Source: an uncultured Porphyromonadaceae bacterium
GTDB lineage: Bacteria; Bacteroidota; Bacteroidia; Bacteroidales; Muribaculaceae
Assembly: GCA_900540625.1 (NCBI GenBank)
Contig: UQGP01000023.1
Location: 1-37,251, forward strand
Direction of reading: 5' to 3'
DNA: 37,251 bases
Shown piece after piece: positions 23,629 through 32,122 of the stretch; the first letter of the stretch is position 1, and each line of letters begins with the position of its first letter. A model generated the notes under the pieces. It did no database searches and was not told where the DNA came from. It worked only from the letters and a program-made list of their open reading frames with translations. The translations under genes were made by a program, and so were the position numbers.

Positions 23629-26361
23629 ATGAAAAGACTATTATCAGTATTCGTGGTGATGTGCCTGACATGCATAGGCATGCTCGCCCAAGGCACCATG
23701 AAATGTACCGGTATTGTCGTTGACCAAGACGGCGAACCTATCATTGGCGCCAGTGTGGTCATCACCGGCAAGAATGCCGTAGGCACCACTGATGTCGACG
23801 GACACTTCAACGTGACCGTCCCGGCCAAGACATCCACACTCACTTTCAGCTTTGTAGGATGCAAAGCTGTCACAGTCGCCGCTGCCCGCAATATGGGAAC
23901 CATCACCCTTCCCACGCAGGCCGAAGTCCTCAACGACGTCGTCGTTACGCAGTCTCTGGCTCGCACACGCCAGACCCCTGTGGCCGTCAGCCAGGTAAAT
24001 GCCGCTGACATCGAGTACAAACTCGGTACGCAGGAACTCCCCGAAGTGCTCAAAACCACTCCCGGCGTCTGGGCTACCAAAGACGGCGGTGGTTTTGGTG
24101 ATGCCAAAATCAACATGCGCGGCTTCCAAAGCGCCAACGTCGCTGTCCTCGTCAACGGTATTCCCGTCAACGATATGGAAGGCGGTTGGGTGTACTGGTC
24201 CAACTGGGCAGGCCTTGGTGACGTGGCTTCCAACATCCAGACACAACGCGGTCTGGGTGCAGCCATACTCTCGGCTCCCTCTATCGGCGGTACCATCAAC
24301 ATCACTACTCGCAGCCTTGATGCCAAGCGCGGCGGCAGCGTGTTCTACGGATTTGGCAACGACGGCCTTAACAACATAGGCATGAACGTCTCCACCGGCC
24401 TGATGAAAAACGGCTGGGCCATCACCCTGCAAGGCGCTCGCCGCTGGGGTGACGGATACATACAAGGCACTGACTTCAATTCGTACAGCTACTTCCTCAA
24501 CATCTCCAAGCGCATCAACGACCGTCACCAATTGTCTTTGACAGCCTTCGGAGCTCCCCAAAACCACAACAAGCGCTCAAGCCAGGACGGTCTTACCATT
24601 ATGGAATATCAGACCTACGCCAAGCGCGTTATGGACAGCGACAGCCCCTACAAGTACAACCCCACTTACGGCTTCGGCCTTGACGGAAAGGTACGCAGCT
24701 CCAACCGCAACACCTACCACAAGCCCCAAATTTCGCTGGCCCACATCTGGCAGATTGACGACAAGTCCTCGCTGTCTACTACCGCATATGTATCCATCGC
24801 CACCGGCGGCGGATACTCCGGCCAAGGCCGCGGAACATACAACGGCACTTCGCTGAGCAATTCCTCGTGGTATGGCGCAACCAACGGTGTGCCCAATACC
24901 CTCTTCCGCCACGAAGACGGAACCTTCGCTTACGACGAAATCCAACTGATGAACCGCGCATCCACCACCGGTTCGAATATGGTAATGTCTCAGTCCAACA
25001 ACTCGCACAACTGGTACGGACTTATCTCGACATACAACAACCGCTTCTTTGACAATAAACTGCGCTTCACAGCCGGTATCGACATGCGCTACTATGTAGG
25101 CTTCCATAACAACAAAATCATAGACCTCTATGACGGCGAATACTACATGGACGACTCCAGCCGTAAGAATGTCAAGGTAGAAAACAACGCCGCTGCCGCC
25201 GACCCCAACTGGCGTTACGAAAAACTCGGTGTCGGTGATGTTGTATACCGCGACTACGAAGGACGCACCAACCAGGAAGGCGTATATGCACAAGGCGAAT
25301 ACACCCTGCTGGACCGTCGCATGAACATCGTCCTCTCCGGATCGTTGAGCAACACCGGATACCAGCGCGTCGACCACTTCTACTATGACAAGGAACACTC
25401 CAAATCCCCCACATACAACTTCCTGGGCGGAACGGCCAAGTTCGGTATCAACTACAACCTTGACCGCCACAACAATGTATACGGCAATGTCGGATACATC
25501 AGCCGCGCTCCCTTCTTCGCCTCCGGCGTATTCTTGAGCCAAGCAACATCCAATGCCGCCAACCCCGACCCCATCAACGAGAAAGTATTCTCCGCCGAAT
25601 TGGGCTACGGCTTCGGCTCGCCCATATTCTCGGCCACCTTCAACGCCTATTACACCAAGTGGATGGACAAGACCACCACTCGTACGGGCAACATCGAAGT
25701 AGGCGAACACGCCGGTGACCGCTACTATATGAATATGGCCGGTGTAGACGCACGCCACATGGGTCTCGAATTGAACTTCACCTTCATCCCCGCACGCTGG
25801 ATCGAAGTCAATGGTATGGCATCTATCGGCGACTATCAGTGGGATTCGAACTCGACCGGCTACTTCTACAACCAGCTTGGCCAACCTCTGGCCGACCTCG
25901 CAGGTTCTGTTGCCAGCGGCATCCTTGCCAAAGACCACATCCACGCCACACTCGAGCAAAAAGGCGTCAAAGTAGGCGGCAGTGCGCAGATTACCGCCGC
26001 TCTCGGAGCAACCTTCCGTCCCTTCAAGGGCCTGCGCGTAGGCCTCGATTGGACCGTGGCCGCCAACAACTACAGCGACTACACCATAAGCTCATCGTCC
26101 TATACTCCCAACGGCACCGTCAAGGTGGCCGATCCATGGCGTATTCCCTGGGGACAACAGCTTGACCTCAACGCCGCCTATACCTTCGAAATCGGCGGCC
26201 TCAAAGCCACACTCTCCGGCAACGTGCACAATCTCTTCAACTACAACTACGTAGTCGACGCATACACCCCGTCGTCCGAAACCGGCACATGGGAAAATGC
26301 CTTCCGCGTATTCTACAGCTTCGGCCGCACTTACGCCATGAAACTTCGCGTCAACTTCTAA
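23629..26361 (+). CDS. TonB-dependent outer-membrane receptor with N-terminal carboxypeptidase-regulatory-like domain
   Basis: This 910-residue protein has a signal peptide (1-20, ending GMLA before Q), then the beta-sandwich CarboxypepD_reg-like domain typical of Bacteroidetes receptors (about 24-105; TGIVVDQDGEPIIGASVVI). A TonB plug follows (about 115-230; LPEVLKTTPGVWATKDG, MRGFQSANVAVLVNGIPVND, SAPSIGGTINI). The rest is a 22-strand-type barrel rich in aromatic residues, ending in FGRTYAMKLRVNF. It imports a bound ligand powered by TonB-ExbBD. Length (910) is shorter than most SusC proteins, and the lipoprotein after it is not SusD-like, so a polysaccharide ligand should not be assumed. 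Codon use is strongly C-ending, as in highly expressed genes. Confidence 0.92.
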   Translation: MKRLLSVFVVMCLTCIGMLAQGTMKCTGIVVDQDGEPIIGASVVITGKNAVGTTDVDGHFNVTVPAKTSTLTFSFVGCKAVTVAAARNMGTITLPTQAEVLNDVVVTQSLARTRQTPVAVSQVNAADIEYKLGTQELPEVLKTTPGVWATKDGGGFGDAKINMRGFQSANVAVLVNGIPVNDMEGGWVYWSNWAGLGDVASNIQTQRGLGAAILSAPSIGGTINITTRSLDAKRGGSVFYGFGNDGLNNIGMNVSTGLMKNGWAITLQGARRWGDGYIQGTDFNSYSYFLNISKRINDRHQLSLTAFGAPQNHNKRSSQDGLTIMEYQTYAKRVMDSDSPYKYNPTYGFGLDGKVRSSNRNTYHKPQISLAHIWQIDDKSSLSTTAYVSIATGGGYSGQGRGTYNGTSLSNSSWYGATNGVPNTLFRHEDGTFAYDEIQLMNRASTTGSNMVMSQSNNSHNWYGLISTYNNRFFDNKLRFTAGIDMRYYVGFHNNKIIDLYDGEYYMDDSSRKNVKVENNAAAADPNWRYEKLGVGDVVYRDYEGRTNQEGVYAQGEYTLLDRRMNIVLSGSLSNTGYQRVDHFYYDKEHSKSPTYNFLGGTAKFGINYNLDRHNNVYGNVGYISRAPFFASGVFLSQATSNAANPDPINEKVFSAELGYGFGSPIFSATFNAYYTKWMDKTTTRTGNIEVGEHAGDRYYMNMAGVDARHMGLELNFTFIPARWIEVNGMASIGDYQWDSNSTGYFYNQLGQPLADLAGSVASGILAKDHIHATLEQKGVKVGGSAQITAALGATFRPFKGLRVGLDWTVAANNYSDYTISSSSYTPNGTVKVADPWRIPWGQQLDLNAAYTFEIGGLKATLSGNVHNLFNYNYVVDAYTPSSETGTWENAFRVFYSFGRTYAMKLRVNF

Positions 26362-26394
26362 TAACCCAACCAACATTCCACGACATACATCATT

Positions 26395-28467
26395 ATGAAA
26401 ACAAGATATATATTCAGCACGATGTTGGCAGCGGTCATGGGCTTGACACTCACCGCCTGCGACGAGAACGATTGGAACAACGACCTCGATGGATTCGAGG
26501 ACCAAAAGGACCAGCCTATTTCCAACAAGCAGAACATAGAGTACACCCTCACTGCCGATGACTACAAGGCCATCGCCTCCAACGCCACAAACAAGGCTCT
26601 CGCAGGCGACGAATTCAAGGCCGACCTCGCTGCCGTGGCCACCCGCCAGGCTTTCTCCGATGCCATTCCGGCCGAGAAATACCTCCCGGCATTCCTCGCC
26701 TCCAATTCCTTCAAGTACTTCACTCTCACCGACGGCTCGGGCGTCAAAGTGACCTACAATGTCGCCGGCCCCGTTGATCCCAAGGTTAAGGAGGCTGCCG
26801 GAGCACAGCAGTACACCGTCTCCTCGGACGACTACAAGGCTTATGTCTGGGAATCCGAAGACAACTTCATCGACGGATTTGCTCCCTCGCATCCCGCCAA
26901 CAAGTACCTCGGCAAGATTCTCAACAACGAAGCCGATGCTAACGACGGACTCTATTGCATAGTTTCGTACGCGCAGTCCGAGCAGGAACCTGTGTTCGGA
27001 AATGTAGGCGGTGGCGAAACACCGACACCTCCCGCCTTCACTCTTTCCGATGTCATCGGAAGCGTGAAAGTCGACGACCAGGTTGAAATCAACGCTGTCG
27101 TTACGGCTGTATGCGGCCAGGGATACGTCATCACCGACAATTCCGGCAGCATCTTCGTATACATGGGCAGCAGCTTCGACGCCAAATCGCAAGCTGTCGG
27201 CAATCAGGTTAAGGTTAACGGCACCATCGGCGCTTACAACAAGGGCTTCCAGGTGACCGGAGCCTCGGCTGAAGTCGAAATCGTCGGCACACAGGCAGTC
27301 ACCTATCCCGCCGCCAAGTCTTACACCGACGCCGAATGGGATCAGTTGATTACACGCACAGAAAACGAACTGGCTGTATACGCAACCATCAAAGGTAAAG
27401 TTACGGTAACCGAGCGCAACATCAACGTCAAACCCGAAGGCACCGAGAAGGCTCAAGGCAGCGTCTACGGCATCACTGATGCCCTGCGCGCCCTGTTTAC
27501 AAACGATGGCGAAGCAACCATCACCGGATACTTCATCGCCATCGCCGGCGGCAGATTCTGCAACTTTGTAGTCACCGCCGTGGACGGCAAGACCGTTACC
27601 GCTGCTCCGCGTCGTCACCGCGCTCCTGCCGCAGCCGTGCCCACCACCGGATACAACGCCATGTACCACTTCAACGGCGATAACTGGGTAGCCGCTTCGG
27701 GCTTCTGCGTCCTCAACCCCGGCGATTACACAGCCATGGGTCAGAAGTACCAGAACCTTACCGAGCCCACCAAGTACCTGCCGCGCTACCTCGCTGCCAA
27801 GTACCCCTATGCTCAGCCCGGCGAGTCCACCAATGTTGCTTACCTATACTATGACTCCAAAGCCAAGGTTACTTCGTATGCCTGCGACCCGTACATCTGC
27901 GGCGAAGACGGCGTATGGACTCTTAATACCGGCATCACAGCGGTCACCAACCAGTTTGTACGCAACGCCGGCAAATGGATGTATGACCCCTGCGTCACCA
28001 TCACCCTGCCCGCCGGTAAAGGTCAGGAACTCTCCACCAAGTACTATCAGGCTTGTGTAAATTGGGTATACGAGAACATCTGCGTGCCCCTGGGCGACAC
28101 CGACATCAAGAGCGGTAAGTTCTACGTATCCTCTTATGGCAACAACGAGTACTATAGCGGTACCTCCGCATTCCAAGGCAACGTTGACCTGCGTGCCTCC
28201 GCTGCCAAGGGTCAGTATCCCGCCGAGTATAAAGATATGGACGATGCTGCTGTTGTAGCCCTCGAAAAGACTCGCTTCATGAACGAAGTTATGCCCGGCG
28301 CCCTGGCCACATTGCACGCCGATGCAGTTCCCGTTGACGGAATAGACGTCATCTATACCATCAACTTCTATGCCTACGACGGCTCGGCCACCACACTCTA
28401 CACCGCACGCTTCCGCGTCACTGCCCCCGGCAAGTTCGAACCCATCGACTGCACCTGGGACAAGTAA
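26395..28467 (+). CDS. Surface-type lipoprotein partnered with the TonB-dependent receptor
   Basis: This 690-residue protein has a lipoprotein signal peptide with lipobox LTAC (Cys21), followed by an Asp/Glu/Asn-rich stretch (DENDWNNDLDGFEDQKD) that may direct export to the cell surface. Residues about 215-405 look like an OB-fold domain: TLSDVIGSVKVDDQVEINAV, VITDNSGSIFVYMG, VNGTIGAYNKGFQV. The C-terminal part (about 420-690) carries a YNAMYHFNGDNWVAASGFCVLNPGDY segment of unknown fold. It starts 33 bases after the receptor gene and is clearly co-transcribed with it. It resembles lipoproteins that accompany non-SusC receptors in Bacteroides. The ligand is unknown. Codon use matches the receptor. 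Confidence 0.78.
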   Translation: MKTRYIFSTMLAAVMGLTLTACDENDWNNDLDGFEDQKDQPISNKQNIEYTLTADDYKAIASNATNKALAGDEFKADLAAVATRQAFSDAIPAEKYLPAFLASNSFKYFTLTDGSGVKVTYNVAGPVDPKVKEAAGAQQYTVSSDDYKAYVWESEDNFIDGFAPSHPANKYLGKILNNEADANDGLYCIVSYAQSEQEPVFGNVGGGETPTPPAFTLSDVIGSVKVDDQVEINAVVTAVCGQGYVITDNSGSIFVYMGSSFDAKSQAVGNQVKVNGTIGAYNKGFQVTGASAEVEIVGTQAVTYPAAKSYTDAEWDQLITRTENELAVYATIKGKVTVTERNINVKPEGTEKAQGSVYGITDALRALFTNDGEATITGYFIAIAGGRFCNFVVTAVDGKTVTAAPRRHRAPAAAVPTTGYNAMYHFNGDNWVAASGFCVLNPGDYTAMGQKYQNLTEPTKYLPRYLAAKYPYAQPGESTNVAYLYYDSKAKVTSYACDPYICGEDGVWTLNTGITAVTNQFVRNAGKWMYDPCVTITLPAGKGQELSTKYYQACVNWVYENICVPLGDTDIKSGKFYVSSYGNNEYYSGTSAFQGNVDLRASAAKGQYPAEYKDMDDAAVVALEKTRFMNEVMPGALATLHADAVPVDGIDVIYTINFYAYDGSATTLYTARFRVTAPGKFEPIDCTWDK

Positions 28468-28495
28468 CCTGACATTCCCCCAAACCCCATAGACA

Positions 28496-28525
28496 GGAGG
28501 GGAGGCGCTACGGCGTCTCCCCTCC
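28496..28525 (+). terminator. Terminator after the receptor-lipoprotein pair
   Basis: A 12-bp GC-rich stem (28496-28507 with 28514-28525, one G-T wobble) and a 6-base loop are followed by GTCATTTTG. It starts about 30 bases after the stop codon. Confidence 0.8.
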
Positions 28526-28670
28526 GTCATTTTGTAAGGTGCTATGTTTCAGCCTAAGAACAAGCAAGCAGAAGTAATCTTGATGCCAGGATGCTTAGCC
28601 CAAAAGTATGTTTGAAAGTGGTGTGGAAAAAATAGACTGCTCATATTTGGACACAGCCAATATCCATTTT

Positions 28671-29720
28671 TTATTCTATAGGTATATCCCGGAATCTTGC
28701 TTGCAATTCTTTCATTCTTTCAATCAAAGCGTCAAAAGGCATTGCATCTCTATAGATATAGCCATCAACCATATTTTCATAATAGTCTCGCTTAAAGGCG
28801 TTCAACAGCTTCCCTGTCGGGACAAAATCTATATGTTTGGGATAGTCTTTGAAATAGTCAACATATCCCAGATGGTAAAACTTCTTACGGTGTTCGACTA
28901 TCACTCGATAAAGAGAGATGTCCGATATGGCAGCATGGCCGTATTCGGTATCCATGATTCTCTCCAGGTCATAGAGGTGCCTGCTCATACGGCGATGCCT
29001 GGGATTATCTTTTTGGAATTCCTCATTCAACAGCAAGGCCTTTTCAAGAAACGTCCGTGCCGGAGTCACTGTCCGTATTTCGGAACCCAAATCAATATCA
29101 ACATCGTTGAACTCTTCGTTTATCATTGTGCCAATGTGTTTAATCTCAAAAGGCTCGTCCATCGAGAGGCAACTAATTTCAACCTTTACTTTTGGCTGTA
29201 TATCTCCGTTATACTTCGGGAAAATGCTGTCGTATTCTACAAATATGACCGTCGGGTCGCTATCATGAGATATAAGTCTTTCCCCTTCGGGAGTTGGCTG
29301 GTGTGTGAGATTAGAGACGGCGTATCCGGAAATCCCCATTCTGTCCAATTCTTTTTTTAGAAGCGTTGAAAGGGTGCCATGGATGTAGTCGCGAGAAGCT
29401 TTGCGAAGATTTTTTAGCTGCGTGTTGTTCTCTGCTTTTGCACAGGACAGCCCCAGTTTCTCGGCAAAGAAACCACGGCCTATCGAAAGGTCAATGTCTT
29501 CACTAAACCTATTGATTAGCGACCACCCCTTGCTTAATGACGTGCCTCCTTTGAAATTGAGCCATCGCGAACATTCGGTGCCGGAAAGTGCCTTTAGAAT
29601 GGCCGTCACCCACCAGTCTTTTTCTACGGCTCTTTCGTCTATGCCGCGTTTTCTTGCAACAGCTTGCACTGAGGCCGTCTTTTCTTCCAGGGCTAAGTCC
29701 AGCCAAAGATGGTTATTCAT
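28671..29720 (-). CDS. abiEii: AbiEii-family nucleotidyltransferase toxin
   Basis: This 349-residue protein is the toxin of an AbiE-type abortive-infection and toxin-antitoxin pair. The nucleotidyltransferase signature is intact: FKGGTSLSKG (56-65) and RFSEDIDLSI (71-80), the second giving the metal-binding acidic residues. Later blocks (TPARTFLEKALLL, RHLYDLERIM) are also typical. AbiEii proteins transfer nucleotides to RNA targets and halt growth when the antitoxin fails or phage infects. Its start overlaps the antitoxin stop by four bases (ATGA on the minus strand), so translation is coupled. Both genes face left, opposite to the receptor operon. Confidence 0.9.
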   Translation of the reverse strand: MNNHLWLDLALEEKTASVQAVARKRGIDERAVEKDWWVTAILKALSGTECSRWLNFKGGTSLSKGWSLINRFSEDIDLSIGRGFFAEKLGLSCAKAENNTQLKNLRKASRDYIHGTLSTLLKKELDRMGISGYAVSNLTHQPTPEGERLISHDSDPTVIFVEYDSIFPKYNGDIQPKVKVEISCLSMDEPFEIKHIGTMINEEFNDVDIDLGSEIRTVTPARTFLEKALLLNEEFQKDNPRHRRMSRHLYDLERIMDTEYGHAAISDISLYRVIVEHRKKFYHLGYVDYFKDYPKHIDFVPTGKLLNAFKRDYYENMVDGYIYRDAMPFDALIERMKELQARFRDIPIE

Positions 29721-30322
29721 CTAGTTGTATGTTTTTGGAATATTCGTTTTATCCATACGGGCATCACCTTCATGTCTTCGTCAAGGCAGTCTGCCTCCGA
29801 ATTGTTTTTTATCAAAGCGCCTATTCTTTCCTCATCATGACCTGACAGGCTTTTCTCGCCTATGGCTTTTAATGCCTGGACTATAAGGCGGCGCCTAGGC
29901 CCTTTTATTGCGAAATTCTTTGGAACGACTCGTCTAAATGTGATATTGCGCCCGTCTATATTTATGACACGTGCCGAACCGGATGTTATAAATGTGGGGT
30001 TCATTGGAACCTGTGTAGACAAACCGAGCAAGTTCAGAGCTGTCGCCCCCGTGGGGAGTATCTCGGCATTATCCCTTTCGGCAATAGCGGCAGCAATAAC
30101 TTCCAAAGGAGGATATGCCAGTCCGAATCGGGTCTTTATGGTTTTTAGATAGACCCCGCGACATAGCCTGTAAATCAGCCCTTCTTTCACCAAGTCTGAA
30201 AGTATATGTCCCACGTACTCATCTCCGTATTCCGGAAAACTGTTGCTGAAAAGCAACGTGCCGTTTTCGGCCTCGCTGACCCTCTGCTTTATAACGTCTA
30301 CTATTTTTGTTGGGACGGACAT
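29717..30322 (-). CDS. abiEi: AbiEi-type antitoxin and autorepressor
   Basis: This 201-residue protein has an N-terminal winged-helix region (about 1-75; HILSDLVKEGLIYRLCRGVY) and a C-terminal domain with YPPLEVIAAAIAERDN and ALNLLGLSTQVP, as in AbiEi-like (DUF6088) antitoxins. I chose the ATG at 30322 (MSVPTKIVDV). The frame is open to an ATG at 30370, but the promoter -7 element and operator palindrome lie between the two, so the longer form would start upstream of its own transcript. It is the first gene of the pair. AbiEi proteins of this type repress their own promoter by binding inverted repeats. Confidence 0.85.
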   Translation of the reverse strand: MSVPTKIVDVIKQRVSEAENGTLLFSNSFPEYGDEYVGHILSDLVKEGLIYRLCRGVYLKTIKTRFGLAYPPLEVIAAAIAERDNAEILPTGATALNLLGLSTQVPMNPTFITSGSARVINIDGRNITFRRVVPKNFAIKGPRRRLIVQALKAIGEKSLSGHDEERIGALIKNNSEADCLDEDMKVMPVWIKRIFQKHTTR

Positions 30323-30326
30323 AATC

Positions 30327-30363
30327 AAACTATCGGTATTTTTTGCAAAATTACCGATAGTTT
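30327..30363 (-). promoter_or_regulatory. AbiE promoter inside a palindromic operator
   Basis: A perfect 12-bp inverted repeat, AAACTATCGGTA (30327-30338) and TACCGATAGTTT (30352-30363), brackets 13 bases. On the minus strand the -7 element TAATTTTG (30353-30346) starts at the inner end of the right arm. A TTG about 20 bases upstream (30374-30376) could be the -33 element. Transcription would begin within the left arm. A protein bound to the repeat would block RNA polymerase, which fits AbiEi autorepression. Confidence 0.7.
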
Positions 30364-30499
30364 CCGACATTCACAACACTTACTATAAATGAAATTAAGA
30401 ATTATGGGCCAAAACAGGTGCTGAACAGTGCAAAACGTACCAATGCTACTTCTAAGCGTTGTGCTGTGGGCTCGCCACGGCCTAAACAGCAGATAAGCA

Positions 30500-30540
30500 A
30501 ACGGGCGACAACATACCGCGAAGGTATCGTGCCGCCCGTT
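30500..30540. terminator. Two-step hairpin, possible terminator
   Basis: AACGGGCG (30500-30507) pairs with CGCCCGTT (30533-30540). An inner ATACC/GGTAT stem (30513-30517 with 30523-30527) sits inside it. It lies about 95 bases beyond the stop of the small secreted protein (-), with no clear T-tract. No gene was seen in 30371-30635. Confidence 0.4.
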
Positions 30541-30635
30541 GTGATGTGAATTCAAGTCATTCTATCTGAAACCTTGGATCGAAAGTCGATTTGTCGGCTT
30601 TACATCATACCAGGGTAGTCAGAATGAGGTTAGGT

Positions 30636-30950
30636 TTAATACTTGAAATCAGCAATAAAGTGTTTTTTCCCATTAGCATAGAAATACCAATCATTAAAGT
30701 TGTCCTTGTTCAAACTTAACTGTCCGTGTCCGGGTACAATAGCGATTAAACTCTCGCCTTTTTTGTAGATTGAGATACCTTTAAACACTCCGTCTGATGT
30801 TCTCATGTTGGTGGCGATACAAACAAGGTCTTGGGGACAGTAGTCCGTACTGTAGGATGTGGATGGTGCAGGGGCGTTCGTTGTACCGGCATACATTGAA
30901 AACCCGAGGAGAACGAGTGTTACTCCTAATAGAATTTTTTTCATACGCAT
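30636..30950 (-). CDS. Small exported protein of unknown function
   Basis: This 104-residue protein has a signal peptide (MRMKKILLGVTLVLLGFSMYA, cleaved near residue 21-26) and a mature part of about 80 residues with two cysteines, a GISIYKKGESLIAIV strand pair and an aromatic C-terminus (DWYFYANGKKHFIADFKY). The start could also be the Met at residue 3. I do not recognise the family. Upstream on the same strand is the structured RNA region with its own promoter, so this gene may be read from the same transcript. Confidence 0.55.
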   Translation of the reverse strand: MRMKKILLGVTLVLLGFSMYAGTTNAPAPSTSYSTDYCPQDLVCIATNMRTSDGVFKGISIYKKGESLIAIVPGHGQLSLNKDNFNDWYFYANGKKHFIADFKY

Positions 30951-30999
30951 TGCGTTTTAGGTGGCCTTACAGTCCCATCAGCCGTTTTTATACATAAAG

Positions 31000-31166
31000 A
31001 GAAGCGTGGACTGATTTGCCACATCACCGAACGAGGGTCCTGAGAAAACCTAAATGCAAGATGTGGAAACAGCAGCCCACGCTATAAGCGTGAAGCCGTC
31101 TTGGTCATCTCTTGCATTTTTGAAAATTTCTCAGGTTTTCGTTCGCAAGATAAGCAAAACGCTTCT
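31000..31166 (-). ncRNA. Long imperfect hairpin, candidate 6S-like regulatory RNA
   Basis: Four nested helices close one long rod: AGAAGCGT (31000-31007) with ACGCTTCT (31159-31166); CGAACGA (31028-31034) with TCGTTCG (31139-31145); CCTGAGAAA (31039-31047) with TTTCTCAGG (31127-31135); ATGCAAG (31054-31060) with CTTGCAT (31111-31117). Internal loops separate them, and a small ACGC/GCGT hairpin sits in the apical part. There is no reading frame. Length (about 170-200 bases) and shape resemble 6S RNA, including the Bacteroidetes 6S-Flavo type. The minus strand is preferred because a TAACTTTG element stands before it at 31206-31213. The fold is nearly symmetric, so the other strand is not excluded. 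It could instead be a structured leader of the small secreted protein gene. Confidence 0.5.
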
Positions 31167-31205
31167 TCTATAATTCGATATGTCTGCGCATTTGGTTGCG
31201 CACCG

Positions 31206-31213
31206 CAAAGTTA
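31206..31213 (-). promoter_or_regulatory. -7 element for the structured RNA
   Basis: The minus strand reads TAACTTTG, with TTG 20 bases upstream (31234-31236). The predicted transcription start is near 31199, about 33 bases before the outermost helix of the hairpin RNA. Confidence 0.5.
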
Positions 31214-31303
31214 AAACAAATTTCTGATACACACAACCCCCCACTTGACTCTACAGAATGTATGGCGATGAAAATTTCAGGTGGAAATGTCGGCGGAAAT
31301 GCC

Positions 31304-31311
31304 TAACTTTG
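31304..31311 (+). promoter_or_regulatory. -7 element for the DUF4254 gene
   Basis: TAACTTTG lies 26 bases before the start codon, giving a leader of about 20 bases. No good -33 element was seen. Confidence 0.5.
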
Positions 31312-31337
31312 CAGGATAACCAAACAGCCACCGAAAT

Positions 31338-31961
31338 ATGACTACTGACAAGACTTTTGCCGAGCATTGCTACAGCATCTTCGAAGCCGCCACCGAGGCA
31401 TACCATATCGCCGATGACATCGACGCTCCGTGCGCCAATCCGTATACACCCGGCACCATCGAGTATACACTCTTTGCCAAGAACCATATCGATGCCGCCC
31501 AATGGCATATGGAGGACATCATACGTGACCCGAACATCGACCCCGTGGAGGCTCTGGTGCTTAAGCGCCGCATCGACAAGTCCAACCAGGATCGCACCGA
31601 TATGGTCGAGGAACTGGACACGTATTTCCGCGAGAAATACTCGGCGGTGGTGCCTCAGCCCGAGGCTACCATCAACACCGAGAGCCCCGCGTGGGCGCTT
31701 GACCGCCTCAGCATATTGGCGCTGAAAATTTATCACATGGCCGAGCAAGTGGCACGTCAAGACGCTACTGCCGAGCACCGCGCACGTTGCGGAGCCAAAC
31801 TCGAAGTGCTGCGCGAACAGCGTGCCGACCTCACCGCCGCCATCGACACCCTCCTGGAGGACATTGCTGCCGGACGTAAGTACATGAAGGTTTACCGCCA
31901 GATGAAAATGTACAACGACCCTTCCACCAACCCGGTCCTCTACGCCGCCGACAAAAAGTAA
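31338..31961 (+). CDS. DUF4254 domain protein
   Basis: This 207-residue helical cytoplasmic protein resembles DUF4254, a Bacteroidetes family of unknown function whose genes are often found with lipopolysaccharide glycosyltransferases. Conserved-looking parts are HIDAAQWHMEDIIRDPNIDP (51-70), a KRRIDKSNQDRTDMVEELD stretch and WALDRLSILALKIYHM. There is no signal peptide or membrane segment. The glycosyltransferase gene follows after about 160 bases in the same direction. Confidence 0.75.
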   Translation: MTTDKTFAEHCYSIFEAATEAYHIADDIDAPCANPYTPGTIEYTLFAKNHIDAAQWHMEDIIRDPNIDPVEALVLKRRIDKSNQDRTDMVEELDTYFREKYSAVVPQPEATINTESPAWALDRLSILALKIYHMAEQVARQDATAEHRARCGAKLEVLREQRADLTAAIDTLLEDIAAGRKYMKVYRQMKMYNDPSTNPVLYAADKK

Positions 31962-32122
31962 GGCAAAAAAGACCGTACTCCGCGCGGATGTCTGCGAATC
32001 ATAACGGTAATTCAATTGAAAAATATGATGGCGATATAGGTCATGGTGACGGCGAAATATAAGCCGGTGCCACCGAAATTGTACATCAAAAAATTAGGTA
32101 TAACCTCTATACTTCAGATTAT

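Noticed and set aside
28608..29360. Plus-strand open frame of 250 codons opposite the AbiEii toxin
   Set aside because: The minus strand has intact nucleotidyltransferase motifs and is coupled to the antitoxin gene.
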